Part shown: in pieces, positions 1 to 6,754 of the stretch
Position numbering within the stretch: position 1 is the first letter of the stretch
How the letters are laid out: each line of letters opens with the position of its first letter
NCBI GenBank assembly: GCA_026391455.1
Contig: JAPLEH010000067.1
Span: 1 to 64,000, forward strand
Origin: Bacteroidota bacterium
GTDB taxonomy: Bacteria; Bacteroidota; Bacteroidia; Chitinophagales; Chitinophagaceae
Direction of reading: 5' to 3'
Length of the DNA stretch: 64,000 nt
Position numbers and translations under genes: made by a program
Notes under the pieces: generated by a model
Databases searched by the model: none
The model's input: only the letters and a program-made list of their open reading frames with translations
Told to the model about the DNA's origin: nothing

Positions 1-93
1 CAGCAACAAAATAAGAAACCAACGTATTTTTAAAACTGATTCAAGCTCTTATTCATACTATTCTCGGGACCGCAATAATCCACTCCACAGTGG

Positions 94-136
94 GGTGGGT
101 CAACATGCAGGAATGGTGGGTCAACATGACAGGAAT
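94..136. repeat. Two tandem copies of a 21/22-bp unit, possible IS21-type end remnant
   Basis: GGTGGGTCAACATG occurs at 94-107 and again at 115-128, each followed by (A)CAGGAAT. Short repeats of the TGGGTCAA kind are typical of the multiple transposase-binding sites at the ends of IS21-family elements. No istA or istB reading frame is visible in the window, so at most this is a relic end. Confidence 0.35.
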
Positions 137-443
137 TTACAGAAATGCAAATAGTAAAAGTAGTGTCTTCATTGGCTTGCTGCTAACGTTGAAGCATTGG
201 CGATATTACGGTATTCAGTGTTTAGCCTGCCCGGCGCGGTTGCTGATTTAAAAAACAAAAGTATAATTTTTATTCTACAGCTCATTCATGTATCGAGTCT
301 GGAGCTAAAACTTACATTTCATCCATATAATTGGTCTATTTACAAATTAGCCTACGTAGTTTTTGCAGTTGAATAATTCTTTTCCCTACTTTTAGCCCGC
401 TTTACGTTTTTTACTTCATCGACAGGTCAATCCTGCCGCCTAC

Positions 444-475
444 AGTTGCAGGCTTTTTTATGCCTGCAACTTTTT
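444..475 (+). terminator. Terminator-like hairpin with T-run
   Basis: The arms AGTTGCAGGC (444-453) and GCCTGCAACT (462-471) form a perfect 10-bp stem with an 8-nt loop, followed by TTTTT. It would end a plus-strand transcript entering from the left of the window. Confidence 0.5.
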
Positions 476-595
476 ACGATACGCGGTCTTGCACCCCCGT
501 GCATGCCTGTAATGGGCATGCTGTCTATGAAGTAGACGTAAAGCAACGGGACAGGCAGGACCGTATTTTTTTCTGCCAGGCAAATTCCTTACATT

Positions 596-823
596 ATGAC
601 CACCCCTACCCCAAAGCAGGTAATGGAGGCCATGCTCGATGGCAACAACGATTTTTTTGTAGTAGACAACCTGATTTCCACAGGCAAAGCAATCATTCAT
701 TTTGCATACACTTCCGAATTAGATGCCGAATGAAAATATTCACTCTTCGAACTCGAAAAAAGGTTCCTGCTCTACGCCCGGTTATGGGATTGTATGAACC
801 CACCAGCACCAGCCCCTGAATAA
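596..823 (+). pseudogene. Broken copy of the small protein gene found at 3534
   Basis: Reading from ATG at 596 gives 45 codons, an in-frame TGA at 731-733, then 29 more codons in the same frame to TAA at 821. The conceptual product aligns without gaps over about 60 residues with the intact 73-residue product of the gene at 3534. Shared residues include PTP near the start, the LI.TG.AI core, SE.D, and the C-terminal LE..F..YARL. Similarity continues after the TGA, which replaces the position equivalent to Ala48 of the intact copy. The simplest reading is a nonsense mutation in a paralogue; a truncated 45-residue product is possible. Selenocysteine insertion is unlikely because no SECIS-like structure or Sec machinery was seen. 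The family is unknown to me. The copy lies in the same direction as the intact one, on the other side of the Thoeris genes. Confidence 0.7.
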
Positions 824-1088
824 ACCAGGAGTCTTTGGCTGGCTTCACAAATCCTTACACTCTTATTCAACCATAATATTCGGAGGGGAAATACACACTT
901 CAGAGAAATTGGAAGTACGGGAAGCCGTAGGGATGGGGTGTAGGATGGACTGTGCCTGTAAGACGGATGCCGTAATTGTGTATTTTGCGGACTCTCACTT
1001 GTCCGGCTTTTCATATATTCCAATTTTTAGAATCTCACTCAACTAAACGCCGCAATACATTAATGAATAATATCAATATGGGAAACGC

Positions 1089-2525
1089 TCAAAGTTTCTT
1101 CAAAAGTGATATGATTATAGAAATAGTTCCCTCTATTGAATGTTGAATTGTATTAAGTTCTTTTAATGCTGGTATAATTATATCAGGGTTCTCATAATAC
1201 TTTTGGGGTGCCAGCATTATTGTTTCATAGATAGCTTTTGCTGCAGACCCAGTCATCCCTATAGGAATACAAATATTGCCACATTTTGCAGATATTTCAA
1301 ACTCACTGAATACACCATCTGATTCCTTCAGACCATTTTCACTTATTTTATTACCAAAAAGAAAAATTGAAACGCCACACTGTGCTACCATATTGTATCT
1401 ATACTCCTCCCAAATATCTGTTATAGTTTTACCGCCGCTACTAAATTGGGGAAAAGGCTTTAGTAAAAGTTGATTATCTGAAAACCTAGTTGGGTTTTTA
1501 TGCATAGCATCAAGCACGCCATTTATAATAGGTGTACCAACACCGGAACCAAAACCGTTCACAATCCGATAATCATTTTCAATTAAACTTCTAGACAAAA
1601 CATGAATAAACTCAATTGCATCATTTTTCGACATTGGCGAATAATCCACTGCACTCCCAGATATAAATATTGTTCGTTTTTTATACCTTTGTTCGATCTC
1701 CGCCAATATACTTGTAATTTCACTATACTCATTAATAATAAGTGACTTTATTCCATATCGTTTCAAATCATTTATTGATAACGAAAGTCGTCGGCTATTG
1801 TAATCAAGAGTTGCATCATTAGGATTTTGAGGATCCCCTAAATGAGGCTTCTTTACAAAACAATAATGTTGTCTTTTATCTTCACGAAAACGAAAATTAA
1901 GCCGACTAAGAACATAATCAAGATTAGGGTCTGTAAAACTAAAGCCTATAAACAAGAACGTCTTCGTGATTAGCTCACCCATTAATGTATTTATAAAAGG
2001 CTCATGAGTTTGATGATATTGCTCATATTGCTCCTTGGTTAAAATCGCCTCATTAGGGTAGTTAACATCACCGTGCATCTTAAAAACAACTATATCTCTT
2101 TTAGGCTTAGTAATTAACAACTGTCGGTTCGTGATTTTCACATCAACTACTTTTCCAGTTTTTAGAAACGATTTTTCTATTAAATTATCATAATTCGTAG
2201 TCCATATTGAAGAAATTGGAAGGCGTGCGATTATTTTATGATTCTCAGTTTCTGATGTTTCATTAGTGAACTCTTCTAATATTTTTCGGTTTAACTTTGA
2301 ACGAGTCTGGCTCTCATTTACATGGAATTGAGCAACAGATAGCATATCCTTCTCTATGCTTATATCGAGTCCTAAATCTTGAGCGATTTCATACATCAAT
2401 TCACTCCAGTTCACAAACCCAGCGGGGATAGAAAGCCCAGCTCCTGCAAAAATCGATGCGGAATTTTCATTAAGATCTTTTACAAAATCATTAATAAAAA
2501 CCTCAATTTCCCTGCTAAAATTCAT
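1089..2525 (-). CDS. thsA: ThsA, Thoeris SIR2-SLOG NADase effector
   Basis: 478 residues. The N-terminal SIR2-like domain (about 20-280) begins with FAGAGLS (26-32). It carries Asn111 in WTTNYD and His151 in FKMHGDV, which match the catalytic Asn112/His152 of Bacillus cereus ThsA almost position for position. The C-terminal SLOG domain (about 284-478) starts with IFISGSA and has an NGFGSGVG loop. Arg376, Lys393 and Glu408 sit exactly five residues after the ligand-pocket residues I recall for B. cereus ThsA (Arg371, Lys388, Glu403). In type I Thoeris the SLOG domain binds a cyclic ADP-ribose isomer made by ThsB, and the SIR2 domain then destroys NAD+ so the infected cell stops supporting phage. 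The gene starts 29 nt after the stop of the TIR gene, so the two probably form one transcript. AT-rich codon use suggests acquisition by transfer. Function is inferred from family and residues. Confidence 0.92.
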   Translation of the reverse strand: MNFSREIEVFINDFVKDLNENSASIFAGAGLSIPAGFVNWSELMYEIAQDLGLDISIEKDMLSVAQFHVNESQTRSKLNRKILEEFTNETSETENHKIIARLPISSIWTTNYDNLIEKSFLKTGKVVDVKITNRQLLITKPKRDIVVFKMHGDVNYPNEAILTKEQYEQYHQTHEPFINTLMGELITKTFLFIGFSFTDPNLDYVLSRLNFRFREDKRQHYCFVKKPHLGDPQNPNDATLDYNSRRLSLSINDLKRYGIKSLIINEYSEITSILAEIEQRYKKRTIFISGSAVDYSPMSKNDAIEFIHVLSRSLIENDYRIVNGFGSGVGTPIINGVLDAMHKNPTRFSDNQLLLKPFPQFSSGGKTITDIWEEYRYNMVAQCGVSIFLFGNKISENGLKESDGVFSEFEISAKCGNICIPIGMTGSAAKAIYETIMLAPQKYYENPDIIIPALKELNTIQHSIEGTISIIISLLKKL

Positions 2526-2554
2526 ACAAATAAAATAAGATTACCAATTTATAA

Positions 2555-3187
2555 CTACTGCAACAACCAAGAGGCCAAATCTATCTGTTTATTTTTAAAT
2601 TCTACGCAATAGTTTTTATTTTCGTCCAATTTGACAATAGGATAAATATCTAAATATTCATAGCCCTTCCAATTACCTTCATCCGATGCAATTGGCATTA
2701 CTGCGATACTATTCGGATACTTTATAGAATCTCCAAATCCTAATTCCCAATTACACCATTTTGATTCAACTGCTTCAGAGGTTGCTAAAAAAATAAATTT
2801 TGAGCATTCCTTTATCTTTACTTTAATCAATTCGGCAGTCTCTCGTGAAGTAGTTAATGGCATTTGCTCATCAAGCCAATCAATGTAAACTCTAACATCA
2901 AGACTTTGTAGTAATAATATGGACTTCTCCAGCACTTCACCTTCATCATGCTTATGAGACAAAAAAACAGAGGTCTGGTATTCTGAAAACTCTTTTATTT
3001 TATTAAACTCATCTGTACTTTCAAAGAGGTTAATAATCAAATCTTTCAGGGTCTTTTTCCTTTTCGACTTATGGGCTAGAGTCAATCCCTTATACTCCTT
3101 TAAATGATTTAAAGTAATGTACATTGGTAAAAAAAATCTTTGATTATCATGTAATAACAACCTGTCTTTGAAATAAAAAAAACTCAT
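2555..3187 (-). CDS. thsB: ThsB, Thoeris TIR-domain sensor/cyclase
   Basis: 210 residues. The TIR fold covers about 72-185: strand A with box 1-like VFLSHKHDEGE (74-84), YIDW (101-104), and the WCNWE motif (144-148), whose Glu148 is the expected catalytic glutamate of NAD-processing TIR domains. Residues 1-70 form a basic, Lys-rich N-terminal extension. Met22 is an alternative start (3124) that would remove a hydrophobic-aromatic stretch of uncertain reality. In type I Thoeris, ThsB detects phage and converts NAD+ into a cyclic ADP-ribose isomer that activates ThsA. It is the first gene of the pair and lies directly upstream of thsA. No other toxin or sensor gene is adjacent, so this looks like a one-sensor Thoeris locus. 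The phage component sensed cannot be read from sequence. Confidence 0.9.
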   Translation of the reverse strand: MSFFYFKDRLLLHDNQRFFLPMYITLNHLKEYKGLTLAHKSKRKKTLKDLIINLFESTDEFNKIKEFSEYQTSVFLSHKHDEGEVLEKSILLLQSLDVRVYIDWLDEQMPLTTSRETAELIKVKIKECSKFIFLATSEAVESKWCNWELGFGDSIKYPNSIAVMPIASDEGNWKGYEYLDIYPIVKLDENKNYCVEFKNKQIDLASWLLQ

Positions 3188-3533
3188 TCAACAAATTACA
3201 TTATCATACTATCGATAATTAATGTTCTATTTTCAATATTAACATTTCCGATTGGAAGAATTGTAATTATTGGGAACAAGAAAAGTATCTAATTATTGAA
3301 TAGTTACTAGAAATTTTGTTTAAGCTCTAACATAAAGACCTTTTAATATATTAAAAATACCATAAACATGGTATTTTGATTTAACAACCTAGCTAATTGA
3401 CAATTCCCTATTTAGAATTAGTGCTTAGAAATATAGTCTGTATTTCTTTGACCCTATGACAACCCTATTGATATGACCACCTGCAAATCAATAAGTTACA
3501 GATTTTTCCTACCCAATAAAATACCCTATCAAT
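3188..3533. promoter_or_regulatory. AT-rich intergenic region upstream of thsB and of the small gene at 3534
   Basis: The 346 bp between divergent genes must hold the Thoeris promoter (minus) and that of the small gene (plus), but no full TTG-N19/21-TAnnTTTG match is visible. The one notable feature is a repeated word: CCCTATTGATATGACC at 3463-3478 and CCCTATCAATATGGCC at 3524-3539 (13 of 16 identical, 61 bp apart). The second copy overlaps the start codon of the small gene. Confidence 0.35.
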
Positions 3534-3755
3534 ATGGCCGTACAAAAGCCCACCCCCGAAGACATTCTGAAAGCCCTGCTGCACGATGAAGACATACCCG
3601 ACCCCCTGGAAGAACTAATCGCCACCGGCGAAGCCATCTGCAATATGATCCGCATTTCCGAAATGGATCACCTGGCCAAAGATGCGTTTTATCAGTTGGA
3701 AAGACAGTTTGGGTTTTATGCGCGGTTGACGCAGCTGTGTATAGATAAAAGATGA
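3534..3755 (+). CDS. Small acidic protein of unknown function, intact paralogue of the pseudogene at 596
   Basis: 73 residues, not recognised. It is acidic in its first half (EDIL..LLHDEDIPDPLEE), has a central LIATGEAICNMI segment, and ends in a predicted helix YQLERQFGFYARLTQLC. No signal peptide or membrane segment is present, so it should be cytoplasmic. The only support beyond the open frame is homology to the degraded copy at 596-823, which shows the family existed as a protein-coding unit. The two copies bracket the Thoeris genes in the same orientation. The last codons and the stop lie inside a heptamer word array (GATRATA type), so the C-terminal DKR is encoded by repeat DNA. Confidence 0.65.
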   Translation: MAVQKPTPEDILKALLHDEDIPDPLEELIATGEAICNMIRISEMDHLAKDAFYQLERQFGFYARLTQLCIDKR

Positions 3756-3785
3756 TAGATAATAGTGGATAGATGATAGTGGCTT
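3744..3785. repeat. Heptamer word array, GATRATA type
   Basis: Six consecutive 7-bp words starting at 3744, including GATGATA at 3751 and 3772, GATAATA at 3758 and GTGGATA at 3765. The words drift in sequence but never in length. The stop codon of the upstream gene (3753-3755) lies inside the array. Confidence 0.6.
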
Positions 3786-3840
3786 TTACTTCGAAGGTCT
3801 TAGCCTGAGGCAGATAGCTTTCATTTCGAAGCGTTGGTAA

Positions 3841-3958
3841 AGCTTTATTTGCTCAGGGCCGCCCCTGCCCCAAAGGGTCTTGCCTAATTTAGGCAAGCCT
3901 CCTTTGGGGCACCATAAAGGGTTTTGCCCCACTGTGGGGAAAACCCTTAATGCCTTAA
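3841..3958. repeat. Cluster of nested palindromes between two word arrays
   Basis: GCCCCAAAGG (3867-3876) pairs with CCTTTGGGGC (3901-3910) and encloses CTTGCCTAA/TTAGGCAAG (3879-3887/3889-3897). A second hairpin pairs 3917-3932 with 3934-3948 (AAGGGTTTT, CCCCAC) with one bulged G. GCCTTAAGGC follows at 3952-3961. The cluster resembles a composite REP- or MITE-like element. It sits between heptamer arrays ending near 3785 and starting at 3960. Confidence 0.6.
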
Positions 3959-3959
3959 G

Positions 3960-3994
3960 GCTTGCAGCTTGCAGCTAAAAGCTTGTAGCTTACA
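3960..3994. repeat. Heptamer word array, GCTTGCA type
   Basis: Five consecutive heptamers: GCTTGCA twice, then GCTAAAA, GCTTGTA and GCTTACA. It lies immediately upstream of the -7 element of the dehydrogenase gene. Confidence 0.6.
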
Positions 3995-4018
3995 ACTCCC
4001 CACTCGAAGCAATCTTCC

Positions 4019-4026
4019 TAACTTTG
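4019..4026 (+). promoter_or_regulatory. Candidate -7 element TAACTTTG
   Basis: It matches the Bacteroidota TAnnTTTG consensus, 46 bp before the chosen ATG at 4072. No TTG is found at the ideal -33 distance. Its position overlaps the upstream ATG at 4024, which argues against that start. Confidence 0.45.
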
Positions 4027-4071
4027 CATCGAAAACCCATTTATAACCACACTCTCTTCAAAACCGATTGT

Positions 4072-4974
4072 ATGACCATCACAGGAACAATAGCCGTAAT
4101 CGGCGCCGGCACTATGGGCAATGGTATTGCTCACGTATTTGCACAACATGGTTTCAAAGTAAATATCGTAGATGTATCCCTGGCCCAACTGGATAAGGCC
4201 CTGGCCAATATTGCCAAAAACTTCGACCGGCAGATCGCCAAAGGAAGCGCCACCGAAGAACAGAAAAAAGCAGCCCTCGCTAATATCAGCGTATACTCCG
4301 AACTGGCCAAAGGCGTGGCCGATGCTGCCCTGGTAGTGGAAGCCGCCACCGAGAACGAAGAACTGAAATTGCAGATCTTTGAACAAATAGATACGTTCGC
4401 CCCCAAAGATTGCATTCTAGCTACAAATACATCTTCCATTTCTATTACCAAAATAGCTGCCTCCACGGGCAGGGCCGGTAAAGTGATCGGTATGCACTTT
4501 ATGAATCCCGTACCCGTAATGAAACTGGTGGAAGTAATCAACGGCTATGCCACCGATAAAGAAGTAACGGATGCCATCGTTGCCCTTAGCAAACAACTCG
4601 GCAAAATACCCTGCGAAGTAAATGACTACCCCGGCTTTGTGGCCAACCGCATCCTGATGCCCATGATCAATGAAGCCATCTATACTTTATTTGAAGGTGT
4701 GGCCGGCGTGGAAGAAATAGATACCGTAATGAAACTCGGTATGGCACACCCCATGGGGCCTTTGCAACTGGCGGACTTTATCGGGCTCGATGTTTGCCTC
4801 GCCATTCTCCGTGTACTGCATGATGGATTCGGCAATCCCAAATACGCCCCCTGCCCCCTGCTGGTAAACATGGTAATGGCCGGCAAACTGGGCACCAAAA
4901 GCGGCGAAGGGTTTTACCATTATACCCCCGGCAGCAAAGACCTGGTGGTGAGCAGCCGTTTCAGGGGCCAGTAA
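4072..4974 (+). CDS. hbd: 3-hydroxyacyl-CoA (3-hydroxybutyryl-CoA) dehydrogenase
   Basis: 300 residues from ATG 4072; an upstream in-frame ATG at 4024 lies in the probable -7 element and adds 16 residues unlike the family. Residues 7-16 (IAVIGAGTMG) are the NAD-binding Rossmann loop. NTSSISIT carries the catalytic serine region, and MHFMNPVPVMKLVE (from about 142) holds the conserved His and Glu of the His-Glu pair. The C-terminal helical domain (about 185-300) includes the NDYPGFVANRILMPMINEA signature. The length equals that of stand-alone dehydrogenases, without a crotonase fusion. It interconverts (S)-3-hydroxyacyl-CoA and 3-oxoacyl-CoA in the cytoplasm, in fatty acid oxidation or butyrate-type metabolism. 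No other beta-oxidation gene is adjacent, so the pathway role is inferred. Confidence 0.93.
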   Translation: MTITGTIAVIGAGTMGNGIAHVFAQHGFKVNIVDVSLAQLDKALANIAKNFDRQIAKGSATEEQKKAALANISVYSELAKGVADAALVVEAATENEELKLQIFEQIDTFAPKDCILATNTSSISITKIAASTGRAGKVIGMHFMNPVPVMKLVEVINGYATDKEVTDAIVALSKQLGKIPCEVNDYPGFVANRILMPMINEAIYTLFEGVAGVEEIDTVMKLGMAHPMGPLQLADFIGLDVCLAILRVLHDGFGNPKYAPCPLLVNMVMAGKLGTKSGEGFYHYTPGSKDLVVSSRFRGQ

Positions 4975-5001
4975 TACATGCAAACACTGTCCATACAAAG
5001 C

Positions 5002-5032
5002 TTGCAGGATTGCGTTTTTTTTCGTATATTTC
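5002..5032 (+). promoter_or_regulatory. Bacteroidota-type promoter before the lipoprotein gene
   Basis: TTG at 5002-5004, a 20-bp spacer, and TATATTTC at 5025-5032 (one mismatch to TAnnTTTG). Transcription would begin about 10 bp before the ATG at 5049. Confidence 0.5.
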
Positions 5033-5048
5033 TATGAAGAAATAGCAC

Positions 5049-5873
5049 ATGAAAAAAAATCTTTTTGCGATTGTCAGCATCCTGCTGGCCGGTTTTGTCC
5101 TTGTCTCCTGTAAAAAAGAAAACGATGCACCGGAAGAACCGCAAGGCGTGAACTTTAACCAGTTGCTGAAAACGGTTACTACGTCCAACTACACCAATCA
5201 AAAGATCACGACAGAATATGGATATAATGCGTCCGGAAAAGTGATCAGCATTACCACCACCGGATCGACAAACGGCGGGGTGGGCAATTTTACCAATACC
5301 GAAATCATTACCCGCAATGCCCAAGGCCTCCCGGAAACGATTGAGTTTACCTCCATTTCTGCCAGCGGCACTACCCGCATCAGCACCCGCAACAAGTTTG
5401 ATGGCACGGGTAAAACCATCGGGACCATACAGGTGATTACCGGGCCTCAGCAAACCCGCGACAGTGCCCTCTATGTGTATTCCGGCAATCAACTGGTACA
5501 GCGCCCCGAATACCGCAGTATTAACAATGGCCCTTATTCGCTGCTGGTTACTTCGCAATTTCAATACACCGGTTCTGGCAGTCTCGACAAAGCCATCTTT
5601 GCCTGGACCACCCATCCGGGTATCGATACACTCAGTTTCAACTATGATGATAAGGTGAATTCATTGCCGTTTACCCGGGCCGATGCATTTTACTTTGCAG
5701 AACTCTTCTATGATGATTATAAATCGGCGAATAATATTACCCGGTACAATAATCCCAGCATCAGCTCCTATACCAGCGAATTCCGCTATTCAGCCAACAA
5801 CAAACCCCTCTACCGCAAGAAATCATTTCCTGGTACGGCGAATTTTGACGAGACGTTGTATTACTATGATTGA
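5049..5873 (+). CDS. Surface/periplasmic lipoprotein with YD-like repeats
   Basis: 274 residues. The N-terminus MKKNLFAIVSILLAGFVLVSC is a lipoprotein signal with a cysteine at 21, followed by KKENDAPEEP. Charged residues right after the cysteine are common in Bacteroidota surface lipoproteins. The body contains short beta-rich segments such as YGYNASGKVISI and YVYSGNQLVQ, the kind of strand-turn-strand units seen in YD/RHS-like and DUF4595-like lipoproteins. The C-terminus is aromatic (ETLYYYD). No catalytic motif is seen and function is unknown. It has its own promoter at 5002-5032 and is followed by repeat DNA, so it is probably monocistronic. Confidence 0.8.
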   Translation: MKKNLFAIVSILLAGFVLVSCKKENDAPEEPQGVNFNQLLKTVTTSNYTNQKITTEYGYNASGKVISITTTGSTNGGVGNFTNTEIITRNAQGLPETIEFTSISASGTTRISTRNKFDGTGKTIGTIQVITGPQQTRDSALYVYSGNQLVQRPEYRSINNGPYSLLVTSQFQYTGSGSLDKAIFAWTTHPGIDTLSFNYDDKVNSLPFTRADAFYFAELFYDDYKSANNITRYNNPSISSYTSEFRYSANNKPLYRKKSFPGTANFDETLYYYD

Positions 5874-5918
5874 TGGGGGTATTTGGAAGAGGGGAGTTTC
5901 CTTCGTGGGGGAAGAAAA

Positions 5919-6026
5919 AGGTTCAATAGGTTACATAGGTACAATAGGTTGCATAGGTTTAAGAGGTTCCAAAGGTTCAAGAGGTTCAAGAGGTTTAAGA
6001 AGTTACATAAGTGACATAGGTTGCTG
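5919..6026. repeat. Array of twelve 9-bp words, AGGTTCAAG type
   Basis: Twelve back-to-back nonamers fill 5919-6026 with no indel. AGGTTCAAG occurs at 5973 and 5982, AGGTTTAAG at 5955 and 5991. Only the first three to four letters are well conserved. It lies in the gap between convergent genes. Confidence 0.75.
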
Positions 6027-6058
6027 ATGCCTGAGCGTAGCCGAAGGCAGGTTGAATA
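6027..6058. repeat. Small palindromic element between two word arrays
   Basis: ATGCCTGAGCGTAGCCGAAGG followed by CAGG folds into a short imperfect hairpin (GCCT/AGGC ends, CGTAG loop region). Sequences of the CCTGAGCG-TAG-CGAAGG kind are widespread dispersed palindromes in Bacteroidota. It separates the nonamer array from a heptamer array. Confidence 0.5.
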
Positions 6059-6114
6059 CAGTTTGCAGTTGGCTGTTTGCTTGTAGCTCCCACCTTGAAG
6101 CTTGTTACTGGCTG
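6059..6114. repeat. Heptamer word array, CTTGTAG/CTGTTTG type
   Basis: Eight heptamers in register from CAGTTTG at 6059 to CTGGCTG at 6108, most beginning with C(A/T)(G/T)G or CTT. Sequence varies but the 7-bp period is kept. Confidence 0.5.
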
Positions 6115-6123
6115 TTCCATTAT

Positions 6124-6155
6124 CACATTAGCACATCAGCACATTAGCTAATTAG
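6124..6155. repeat. Octamer word array, CACATTAG type, across the yigZ stop codon
   Basis: CACATTAG, CACATCAG, CACATTAG and CTAATTAG in exact succession. The stop codon of the minus-strand yigZ gene (6152-6154) is part of the last word. The same octamer array recurs at 34070-34101. Confidence 0.65.
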
Positions 6156-6754
6156 CATTTCGTTAGTTCAACACTTCTCAATTCGTTCAATCGAAATAAA
6201 ATTTCTTCCAATCGGTTTTTCGGAAGGCCTGCTTCTACTACACAGAATAGTTGGTTATCCTGTTTATGAATGACACAGCCGAAATGTTTGATGATCTGCA
6301 TTACCGGATGAATCTGTGTATGATCGAATTCCATGCGGTAATTGATGAGAACAGGCTTTTGCACAATGGGCGTTACCTGCAGGGCGAGGGAGGCGGCGGT
6401 TTTGTAGGCGTTGATAAGACCGGGTACGCCGAGCAGTGTGCCGCCGAAATACCGTACCACAACAATGAGTACATCCGTGAGTTGCTTGCTGTCGATCTGA
6501 CCCAGGATGGGTTTGCCTGCCGTGCCGGATGGTTCGCCATCATCGCTTACGCGAAACTGGATGCCATCCAGCCCGAGTCGGTACGCAAAGCAATGGTGTA
6601 CGGCTTTTGGATGCTCTTTTTTCAGTGCAGCAAGCTTTTCTTTAAAGTCAGCTATGCTCACTAACGGGTATGTATATGCGATAAATTGACTGCCGCGGTC
6701 TTTGAATTCGGCCATGCCGGGCCTGTCGATGGTAAAGTAGTAATCGGGATTCAT
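6152..6754 (-). CDS. yigZ: YigZ/IMPACT family protein
   Basis: 200 residues. The N-terminal UPF0029/IMPACT domain covers about 1-125, with FKDRGSQFIAY, HHCFAYRLG, the SDDGEPSGTAGKPIL signature (about 74-88) and VVRYFGGTLLGVPGLINAY (about 99-117). A smaller C-terminal ferredoxin-like domain (DUF1949 type) follows. YigZ proteins are cytoplasmic; the eukaryotic relative IMPACT regulates translation through GCN2, but the bacterial role is not established. The start codon overlaps the stop of ribD by one base, so translation is probably coupled. The stop codon lies inside an octamer array. Confidence 0.92.
   Translation of the reverse strand: MNPDYYFTIDRPGMAEFKDRGSQFIAYTYPLVSIADFKEKLAALKKEHPKAVHHCFAYRLGLDGIQFRVSDDGEPSGTAGKPILGQIDSKQLTDVLIVVVRYFGGTLLGVPGLINAYKTAASLALQVTPIVQKPVLINYRMEFDHTQIHPVMQIIKHFGCVIHKQDNQLFCVVEAGLPKNRLEEILFRLNELRSVELTKC

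Larger units (their letters stand above)
1..595. other. Gene-poor left edge
   Basis: No convincing coding sequence is seen. The stretch holds the 21/22-bp tandem unit near 94-136 and a terminator-like hairpin at 444-475. The open frame starting at 460 on the plus strand begins inside that hairpin and has a composition unlike a protein, so it is not called. Confidence 0.5.

Noticed and set aside
731-733. Selenocysteine or programmed readthrough at the TGA
   Set aside because: No SECIS-like hairpin directly after it and no Sec genes in view; a nonsense mutation in one of two paralogues is simpler.
460-819. 119-codon open frame on the plus strand
   Set aside because: It starts inside a terminator-like hairpin and overlaps, in another frame, the pseudogene that has clear protein homology. 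Its composition (many His, Cys, Arg) is unlike a real protein.
4920-5615. 231-codon frame antisense to the lipoprotein gene
   Set aside because: The sense strand has a promoter match, lipobox and family-like repeats; the antisense frame has none.
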